Shown: in pieces, positions 15,375 through 20,614 of the stretch
How the letters are laid out: the number at the start of each line of letters is the position of its first letter
Position numbering within the stretch: the first letter of the stretch is position 1
Source of the DNA: an uncultured Sphingomonadaceae bacterium
GTDB lineage: Bacteria; Pseudomonadota; Alphaproteobacteria; Sphingomonadales; Sphingomonadaceae
Direction: 5' to 3'
NCBI GenBank assembly: GCA_946479505.1
Contig: CAMLGC010000045.1
Location: forward strand, 1-20,614
Length of the DNA stretch: 20,614 bases
Position numbers and translations under genes: made by a program
Notes under the pieces: model-generated
What the model saw: the letters and a program-made list of their open reading frames with translations, nothing else
The model's database searches: none
Told to the model about the DNA's origin: nothing

Positions 15375-15467
15375 ATGACGACCCAGAATCAGCAGAACGA
15401 TCGTTGCACGAACACCTGCACCTGCGCGAATTGCACGTGCGGATCGGATTGCCGCTGCGGCAAGTAG
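15375..15467 (+). CDS. Metallothionein-like 30-residue Cys-rich peptide
   Basis: An ATG after the strong ribosome site AGAGGAG opens a 30-codon frame. The peptide starts MTTQNQQND and continues with seven Cys residues at 11, 15, 17, 20, 22, 26 and 28 (C-x3-C-x-C-x2-C-x-C-x3-C-x-C), ending GK. Dense C-x-C and C-x2-C spacing with small polar residues between is the pattern of metallothioneins that wrap Cu(I) or Zn/Cd in thiolate clusters. There is no signal peptide, so it should be cytoplasmic. It is too short for usual gene callers. It follows an AraC regulator by 74 bases, which suggests inducible expression. The exact metal cannot be read from sequence. Confidence 0.8.
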   Translation: MTTQNQQNDRCTNTCTCANCTCGSDCRCGK

Positions 15468-15473
15468 GTCCGA

Positions 15474-15617
15474 GCGGCGAGATGCTGGTCAGGGGGATTC
15501 GAGAAATACCGAAGCTGCCGCCGGTCTCGGGCAAGAGGAGGTCGTCACGCCCACCCGACGGGCGACGCGTACGACCTTCTTCGAGGTGGCCGGCTCCGCT
15601 CACCAGCATCTCGCCGC
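15474..15617. repeat. 144-bp stretch flanked by a 16-bp perfect inverted repeat
   Basis: GCGGCGAGATGCTGGT (15474-15489) and its exact reverse complement (15602-15617) flank 112 bases. Inside, GGTCGT and CGCCC words recur inverted as GGGCG and ACGACC around a centre near 15560, so the whole unit could fold. No target duplication is seen at the flanks (AGGTCCGA against AGCATGTA). It may be a miniature mobile element, or a large RNA structure that separates the convergent metallothionein-like gene and aguB. Confidence 0.55.
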
Positions 15618-15667
15618 AGCATGTATAGCATTCTCGCTCACCAGAGGTTGAGCGATCAACAGTCCGC

Positions 15668-16516
15668 TCAAATATCCTCCACCAGCCGCCCGTACAGATC
15701 GGGCCGGCGGTCTCGGAAGAAGCCGAAGGCGGCGCGGTGGCGCTTGACGCGGTCGAGATCGAGGGTCGCGGTGATGACGCCCTCCTCCTCGCGATCGAGT
15801 TCGGCGAGCACGTCGCCGCGCTCGTCGGCGATGAAGCTGGTGCCGTAGAAGGTCTGGCCGTGCTCGCATCCGACGCGATTGGCGGCGACCACCGGCACCA
15901 CGTTCGACACCGCATGCCCCACCATCGCGCGGCGCCACAGCCGCGCGGTATCGAGCGAGTCGTCGTGCGGCTCGCTGCCGATCGCGGTGGGATAGAACAA
16001 CACCTCCGCCCCCATCAGCATCATCGCGCGCGCGGTCTCGGGATACCATTGGTCCCAGCACACGCCGACGCCGATCTTCGCGCCGGGCCCATCCCACACC
16101 TTGAAACCCGTATTGCCGGGGCGAAAATAGAATTTCTCCTCGTATCCCGGCCCGTCGGGGATGTGGCTTTTGCGATAGACGCCGGCGATCTTGCCGCCCG
16201 GCTCGATCATCGCGAGGCTGTTGTAATATTGCGGGCCGTCGGCCTCGAAGAAGCTGGTCGGGATCCACAGCCCGAGCTCGTCGGCGAGGCGCTGCATCGC
16301 GCGCACCGATGGGTGCTCGGCCGTCGGCCGTGCGGTTGCGAACAGCCCCTCGTCCTCGACGCGGCAGAAATACTCCCCCTCGAAGAGTTCGGGCGGCAGC
16401 ACCACCTGCGCGCCGCGGCCCGCCGCCTCGCGCACCATTTCGGAGACGCGCGCGATGTTCGCGTCGGTATCGCTGGAGAAGCCAAGCTGGAGAGCGGCGA
16501 CGGTGATTTCGGTCAT
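15668..16516 (-). CDS. aguB: N-carbamoylputrescine amidase
   Basis: Nitrilase-superfamily amidase of 282 residues that hydrolyses N-carbamoylputrescine to putrescine, CO2 and ammonia. The catalytic triad is Glu43 (LPPELFEGEYFC), Lys116 (VYRKSHIPDGPGYEEKFYF) and Cys153 (VGVCWDQWYPETAR). AguB-specific features include the long GPGYEEKFYFRPGNTGFKV stretch and the C-terminal FFRDRRPDLYGRL. With agmatine deiminase (aguA, 17608-18579) it completes the agmatine route to putrescine. The pair is separated by a cell-wall hydrolase gene, all on the same strand. The ribosome site is weak. The start at 16516 fits the family N-terminus (MTEITVAALQL). Confidence 0.93.
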   Translation of the reverse strand: MTEITVAALQLGFSSDTDANIARVSEMVREAAGRGAQVVLPPELFEGEYFCRVEDEGLFATARPTAEHPSVRAMQRLADELGLWIPTSFFEADGPQYYNSLAMIEPGGKIAGVYRKSHIPDGPGYEEKFYFRPGNTGFKVWDGPGAKIGVGVCWDQWYPETARAMMLMGAEVLFYPTAIGSEPHDDSLDTARLWRRAMVGHAVSNVVPVVAANRVGCEHGQTFYGTSFIADERGDVLAELDREEEGVITATLDLDRVKRHRAAFGFFRDRRPDLYGRLVEDI

Positions 16517-16569
16517 GCGCCGTTATCTAGGGCCGGCGTGCAGGAGCGGCAACGGCCCGGCTGCGGTGG

Positions 16570-17517
16570 TCAGGCCTCGTCGGCCGATGCCGTGGACCCG
16601 CGCGACACATGAACGGTGACGCCGTGCTGCACCGGCGCGGCGGCGGGCGCGCCGCGGTGGATCGTGATACCGAACCGACGCGCTGAGGCATCCGAGCGCA
16701 CGAACGTGGCCGTATCGTCGCTGTCCTGCGCGGCAACGGCTCCGCGATGCACCGTCACCCCGGCCTCGATCGCCTCGATCACCTTTTCGGTCGCTTTCTG
16801 CCGAAAATGCGTGCCGGCGCGGGCGACCGGCTCGATGCCGGCATAATCCTGCCGAAAGGCGAGCGTGCTGCCCCAGGCGCCAGGAAGCCGGTAGAAAAGG
16901 TGGGCACCGATCTGCCCGATCTCGGTCATCTTGGCCGCCCACCACGGATGGACCGCGGTCGTATGGTAATAGGTTGCCGATCCGACCGGCGCATAGACGA
17001 ACCCCGACAGCGCCGCCTGCGCGACCTGCCGCGCGCGCTCCCATGCCGCCGGCTCGCGTCGCGCGGACATCGAGCCATCGCAGGTGAAGCTGAACTGGCA
17101 GCCGGTGCTGCGCGACGCGCCTTCGTAAACGGTGCCGCACACGCTCGCGGGATAGGCGGGATTGCGCACGCGGTTTAGCACCACCTGCGCCACTGCCTGC
17201 TGTCCCTCAACCGGTTCCGACCGTGCCTCGTAATAGACCGCCGCGGTCAGGCATTCGAGCGCGCGCGCCGCCGCGTCGGCCGAGCCCGTATCGGTGAAGG
17301 GCGGGGCAGGTGTAACCTCGACCGCGTCGGCGAGCGTCGGCGCGGGTACCTTGGCGAGCAACGCGGACGACGGACCTGCGGGGATGATGGGAGCGCGGGC
17401 AGACTCGGCCGCGGCAGCCGACGCGCGCTGCGCCATCGGCTGCCGCTCGGCAGCCGGCGCCACGCACGAGGTGGCGAAGATGAGGGTAGCCAGCCCGAAG
17501 GCGGCGCGCGCGTTCAT
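16570..17517 (-). CDS. SleB-type cell wall hydrolase
   Basis: Exported hydrolase of 315 residues, probably acting on peptidoglycan. A signal with a lipobox-like FATSC (Cys18) opens the protein, followed by an Ala/Pro-rich linker to about 85. The Hydrolase_2/SleB domain spans about 85-215: ECLTAAVYYEARSEPVEGQ with catalytic Glu97, VAQVVLNRVRNPAYPASVC, CQFSFTCDG and ATYYHTTAVHPWW. The last 65 residues carry three copies of a short motif, GVTVHRGA (253-260), GITIHRGA (283-290) and GVTVHVSRG (299-307). It lies 53 bases upstream of aguB and 90 bases downstream of aguA on the same strand, possibly in one transcript, but with no functional tie to polyamines. Confidence 0.9.
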   Translation of the reverse strand: MNARAAFGLATLIFATSCVAPAAERQPMAQRASAAAAESARAPIIPAGPSSALLAKVPAPTLADAVEVTPAPPFTDTGSADAAARALECLTAAVYYEARSEPVEGQQAVAQVVLNRVRNPAYPASVCGTVYEGASRSTGCQFSFTCDGSMSARREPAAWERARQVAQAALSGFVYAPVGSATYYHTTAVHPWWAAKMTEIGQIGAHLFYRLPGAWGSTLAFRQDYAGIEPVARAGTHFRQKATEKVIEAIEAGVTVHRGAVAAQDSDDTATFVRSDASARRFGITIHRGAPAAAPVQHGVTVHVSRGSTASADEA

Positions 17518-17607
17518 AAGCCCCGCTCGACGATTGTCGCGAACCGCCGGGCTAGCGCCGAAGCGTTGTCATCCCCTTAACTGTGCGGCATTCGGGCATG
17601 CCGAGGC

Positions 17608-18579
17608 TCAGGCGGGCACCTGCTGCGAGATGCAGTGGAAGCTGCCGCCGCCCGTCAGAATAGCGTCGGCGCGCAGGCCTATCACGTCACGGCCGGGGAA
17701 CAACTCGGCAATCGCGGTGATCGCGGCGGCATCGTTGGCAGAGCCATATTGCGGCACGACCACGGCCGCATTGCCGATGTAGAAATTCATGTAGCTCGCC
17801 GGCACCACCTCCTCGTTGTGGAGGATGCGGCCCGGTGAAGGCAGGCGCACCAGCTCGACCCGGCCGAACTGCTGCACCCGCTGTGCCGCGCGTTGATAGA
17901 CCTGCCAATTGGGGTCGTTCTCGGTCGGTTCGGGGAGTGCAAGGCGGGCGGGCCCTACAAAGCGCGCAAGATTGTCGATGTGGCCGTCGGTGTGATCGTT
18001 GACGAGGCCATCGCCGAGCCACAGCACGTCGACGAAGCCGAGATCGTGATAGAGCCGCTCCTCGATCTCGGTCTTCGACAGCCCCGGATTGCGGTTGCGA
18101 TTGAGGAGGCACTGCTCGGTGGTGACGACGAGCCCCGTGCCGTCCCCGTCGATCGCGCCGCCCTCGAGGATCCAGCCGCACGGCTCGGTCTCGATTCCCA
18201 TTCGGTTCGCCAGCCGCTCGCCGACATCGTCGTCGCCGGGCAGATCGTATTTGCCGCCCCAGCCGTTGAACTCGAAATCCCGCGCGCTGCCGTCCGACAG
18301 CACAATCGCGGCGGTATCGCGCAGCCAGATGTCGCCGAACGGCTCGGTCACCACCTCGGTGAAGGGCGCGGCCTTGCGCGCGGCGGCGGCGGCCTCGGTG
18401 TCGGCGGCGACGAGCAGCACCGTCTCGCCCTTGCCGCCGGCATGGACCGCATGGGCGAAGGCGGCGACCTCCTTCCGGGCGGGGGCGAGGTCAGCCTGCC
18501 ATAGCTCTCGATGGCTCGGAAAGCCGATCCACACCGCCTTGTGCCGCGCCCATTCGGCGGGCTGCACCACACGCGCCAT
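17608..18579 (-). CDS. aguA: Agmatine deiminase
   Basis: Peptidylarginine-deiminase-type enzyme of 323 residues that turns agmatine into N-carbamoylputrescine and ammonia, the substrate of the nearby AguB. Family signatures are present: PAEWARHKAVWIGFPSH at the start, FGDIWLRDTAAI, FNGWGGKY, WILEGGAIDGDG, LGDGLVNDHTDGHIDN with the active-site Asp/His residues, ASYMNFYIGNAAV and the nucleophile Cys316 in LTGGGSFHCISQQ. The open frame runs further upstream, but the ATG at 18579 matches the family N-terminus, has AGGGA/AAGG just before it and lies 10 bases after the M28 peptidase stop. That spacing implies co-transcription with the peptidase. Confidence 0.94.
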   Translation of the reverse strand: MARVVQPAEWARHKAVWIGFPSHRELWQADLAPARKEVAAFAHAVHAGGKGETVLLVAADTEAAAAARKAAPFTEVVTEPFGDIWLRDTAAIVLSDGSARDFEFNGWGGKYDLPGDDDVGERLANRMGIETEPCGWILEGGAIDGDGTGLVVTTEQCLLNRNRNPGLSKTEIEERLYHDLGFVDVLWLGDGLVNDHTDGHIDNLARFVGPARLALPEPTENDPNWQVYQRAAQRVQQFGRVELVRLPSPGRILHNEEVVPASYMNFYIGNAAVVVPQYGSANDAAAITAIAELFPGRDVIGLRADAILTGGGSFHCISQQVPA

Positions 18580-18589
18580 CGCCTTGTCC

Positions 18590-20233
18590 CTACTGCGCCA
18601 CGGTGGCGCGCGATTCCTGGCGGATCGCGCGGAACTCGGCGTCAGGACGCCATTCGGGCCAGGCGTCGCCTTCGGCGAGTTGGCGGCCCAGGCGATAATA
18701 GATGGTGAGATCGTCGATTGCGCCCGACCAATCCCAGGTGGGATCATATTCGTCTGCGGGTTGGTGGTAGCGGTGCTCGCCATAATTCTTCGACGCCGCC
18801 TCTCCCGCCGCGACGCCGCCCTCGAACAGGTCCTCGCCGCTTCCCGCGTCGAGCATCGGCACACCCAATTTGGCAAAGCTGAAATGGTCCGACCGATAAT
18901 AGCCGCCGCGCTCGGGGTGCGCCTCGGGCTCGACCCGGCGGCCTTCCGCCTTGGCGAGCGGCACGATCAGATCGTCGAGCTCGGACTTGCCGTAACCGGT
19001 GACGACGAAATTGCGCGTGCGGCCGTTGACGTTGAGCACGTCCATATTGACCCCGCCGACGGTGAGCCCGAGCGGGTAGATCGGATGTTCGGCATAATAG
19101 CGCGAGCCGAGCAGTCCCGATTCCTCCGCCGTCACCGCCATGAAGGAGAGCGTGCGCGCGGCGGGGCCCGCCTTCGCATGCGCCTCGGCGAGCGCGATCA
19201 GCCCGGCGACGCCGCTCGCATTGTCGAGCGCGCCGTTGCAGATGTCATCGCCGTCCACCGCGTCGCAATGCCCCAGATGGTCCCAATGCGCGGTGTAAAA
19301 CACCGTTTCCTGCGGCCGTTCGGTGCCGGGCAGCACGCCGATCACGTTCTTCGACGCCTGCCGTCGGATCGCATTGTCGAACGAGAAGGAGGCCTTCAGC
19401 CCCAGCGGCACCGCTTTGAAGCCCTTGTGCTTGGCGGCGTCCGCGAGGTCGTCGAAATCCTTGCCCGCGCTTGCGAAAAGCTGCTTCGCCGCGTCGAGCT
19501 GGATCCAGCCGATCGCCTGGCTCTGATCCATATGGTCGCCCGCGGCGTCGAGTTCGAGCTGCGGGCCGGTCCAGGACGATTGCACGACGTTCCAGCCGTA
19601 GGAGGCGGGCTCGGTCTGGTGGACGATGATCGCCGCGGCTGCGCCCTGGCGTGCGGCTTCCTCGTATTTGTAGGTCCAGCGGCCGTAATAGGTCATGGCG
19701 CGACCGTCGAAGAGACCGTCCTTTTCCTGCGTTTCCCAGTCCGGATCGTTGACGAGAATCACGACCGTCTTGCCGTGGACATCGACGCCGGCATAGTCGT
19801 TCCATCCGCGCTCGGGCGCGTTGATGCCATAGCCGACGAAGACCACGTCGCTGCCCTCAACATCGATGCCGGGCACGACGCGATAGGTGGCGATCACCAT
19901 GTCGTCGCGATAGTCGAACGACAGCGGCGTGGCGCCGCCGGTGATCGTGATCGGCGCGACGTTGTTCGCGGTGATCTCGACCAGCGGCACCTCCTGGAAC
20001 CATGAGCCATGGTTGCCCGGCTGCAGCCCCGCCGCCTCGAACTGCTGGACGATATAGGCGGTGGTCTTGTCCTCGGCCGGCGTGGTCGGCGCGCGGCCTT
20101 CATAGGCGTCGGAGGAGAGCGTCTGGGTCACCTCCTTCAGCGTATCGACCGAAATTGCAGGGACCTGCTGCGCGGCGGCGGGCGCGGCGAGAAACAGTGC
20201 GGCAAGAAGCGGCGAGATCGAGCGGAGCGGCAT
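18590..20233 (-). CDS. M28-family zinc metallopeptidase, exported
   Basis: Secreted aminopeptidase-like enzyme of 547 residues. The signal peptide (about 1-22) ends AAPAAAQQ. A protease-associated (PA) domain lies at about 125-225 and the M28 catalytic domain at about 295-500. Di-zinc ligands and catalytic residues are visible: His316 and neighbours in TAHWDHLGH, Asp337 in NGALDNASG, Glu370-Glu371 in TAEESGLLGS, Asp398 in VNMDVLN and His490 in EHRYHQPADEYD. It is complete and should cleave peptides in the periplasm. The ATG at 20233 is preferred to a GTG at 20278 because the signal peptide begins there. It is followed after 10 bases by aguA. Confidence 0.93.
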   Translation of the reverse strand: MPLRSISPLLAALFLAAPAAAQQVPAISVDTLKEVTQTLSSDAYEGRAPTTPAEDKTTAYIVQQFEAAGLQPGNHGSWFQEVPLVEITANNVAPITITGGATPLSFDYRDDMVIATYRVVPGIDVEGSDVVFVGYGINAPERGWNDYAGVDVHGKTVVILVNDPDWETQEKDGLFDGRAMTYYGRWTYKYEEAARQGAAAAIIVHQTEPASYGWNVVQSSWTGPQLELDAAGDHMDQSQAIGWIQLDAAKQLFASAGKDFDDLADAAKHKGFKAVPLGLKASFSFDNAIRRQASKNVIGVLPGTERPQETVFYTAHWDHLGHCDAVDGDDICNGALDNASGVAGLIALAEAHAKAGPAARTLSFMAVTAEESGLLGSRYYAEHPIYPLGLTVGGVNMDVLNVNGRTRNFVVTGYGKSELDDLIVPLAKAEGRRVEPEAHPERGGYYRSDHFSFAKLGVPMLDAGSGEDLFEGGVAAGEAASKNYGEHRYHQPADEYDPTWDWSGAIDDLTIYYRLGRQLAEGDAWPEWRPDAEFRAIRQESRATVAQ

Positions 20234-20278
20234 GCGCGATGTGTGGCACCCGATTCGGTGCCGCGCAAGCGCGCGCAC

Positions 20279-20470
20279 TCAGGAGAAGAGCAGGATACCC
20301 CCGCCGAAGAGCGGCAGGATCGTCAGCACGCCCCACGCCGCCGCCGCGCCCCGCGAACCGAGCGCCCCGTTTCGATGCAACAGGAGGCCGATCACAAATA
20401 GCACCGCCGATGCCGCGAACAGCGCGAGCACCACCCACACGATCGGATTGCCTGGCCCGTTGGTGCCCAT
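20279..20470 (-). CDS. Small two-helix membrane protein
   Basis: A 63-residue protein with two predicted membrane helices, VWVVLALFAASAVLFVIGLLL (about 11-31) split by a basic HRNGALGSR loop from GVLTILPLFGGGILLF at the end. The ATG at 20470 has GGGAG seven bases upstream and is preferred to a GTG at 20488. It lies 45 bases upstream of the M28 peptidase, so the two may share a transcript. I do not recognise the family. It resembles many short hypothetical inner-membrane proteins. Confidence 0.68.
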   Translation of the reverse strand: MGTNGPGNPIVWVVLALFAASAVLFVIGLLLHRNGALGSRGAAAAWGVLTILPLFGGGILLFS

Positions 20471-20550
20471 CGTTCGTCTCCCGATCACCCCCGCGCTTCA
20501 CCAACGCATGCAAACGAGCGCCGGTTTCGCGAGCGAGAACGCCCAACGAA

Positions 20551-20576
20551 AAAGGGCGACCCGCAGGCCGCCCTTT
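20551..20576 (-). terminator. Rho-independent terminator for the gene beyond the right edge
   Basis: AAAGGGCG (20551-20558) and CGCCCTTT (20569-20576) make a perfect 8-bp stem around a short GC loop. On the minus strand it is followed by a run of five T, so it terminates leftward transcription from the gene ending at 20599. It also isolates the small membrane protein from that gene. Confidence 0.8.
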
Positions 20577-20598
20577 CGCATGTGGCTGAAAACGCCGA

Positions 20599-20614
20599 TC
20601 AGCGCGAGTAGAAC
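20599..20614 (-). CDS. C-terminal end of a leftward gene (partial)
   Basis: Only the last four sense codons (Phe-Tyr-Ser-Arg) and a TGA stop are inside the window. The gene is inferred from the well-formed minus-strand terminator 22 bases downstream of the stop. The product cannot be identified from four residues. Confidence 0.4.

Noticed and set aside
18089..20005. Rightward open frame of 638 codons opposite aguA and the M28 peptidase
   Set aside because: It is antisense to two well-identified enzymes, spans their boundary and has no domain or ribosome site.

Overview
The window is GC-rich, densely coded alphaproteobacterial DNA, most likely from a sphingomonad. This rests on overall gene style and on a tRNA-Gly fragment that matches the alphaproteobacterial tRNA-Gly(GCC) form as I recall it. 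It splits at about 11.49 kb into a metal-resistance island (left) and ordinary chromosome (right).

Left part, 1-11486. A leftward operon encodes a multicopper oxidase (copA), an outer-membrane copper protein (copB) and a membrane-anchored cytochrome c cut by the window edge. A rightward operon follows that closely resembles Cupriavidus cnrYXH: a membrane anti-sigma factor, a periplasmic metal sensor and an ECF sigma factor. Each start overlaps the previous stop as ATGA. Next come leftward copC-copD, then a rightward CPC-type copper ATPase overlapping cueR. After a decayed sigma-factor gene lies a tyrosine integrase, followed by the 3' part of a tRNA-Gly(GCC) gene. That fragment is read as the right attachment site of an integrated element whose left end lies outside the window.

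The most interesting result is regulatory. Upstream of copA, copC and cnrY, and in the correct orientation each time, lies the same two-part element: ATGAGGGA, 4 bases, CGCG, 6 bases, GCGTA. It looks like an ECF sigma-factor promoter. I infer that the CnrH-like sigma factor drives its own operon plus the periplasmic copper genes copAB-cytochrome c and copCD. The cytoplasmic copper exporter has instead a textbook MerR-family promoter with a 19-bp spacer, read by the adjacent CueR. A second CueR-type box lies far upstream of copA. The island would thus couple a periplasmic sensor (CnrX/CnrY/CnrH) and a cytoplasmic sensor (CueR) to copper defence, although the CnrX homologue retains all five residues that bind Ni/Co in the classical protein and no CnrCBA/CzcCBA pump is visible.

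Right part, 11487-20614. Rightward genes are a cysteine synthase/desulfhydrase-like PLP enzyme, a DUF4142 lipoprotein, a DUF72 protein, an AraC-family regulator and a 30-residue metallothionein-like peptide. Leftward genes are a two-helix membrane protein, an M28 peptidase, agmatine deiminase (aguA), a SleB-type cell-wall hydrolase and N-carbamoylputrescine amidase (aguB). The two agu enzymes form the agmatine-to-putrescine route. A terminator and the last four codons of another leftward gene close the window.
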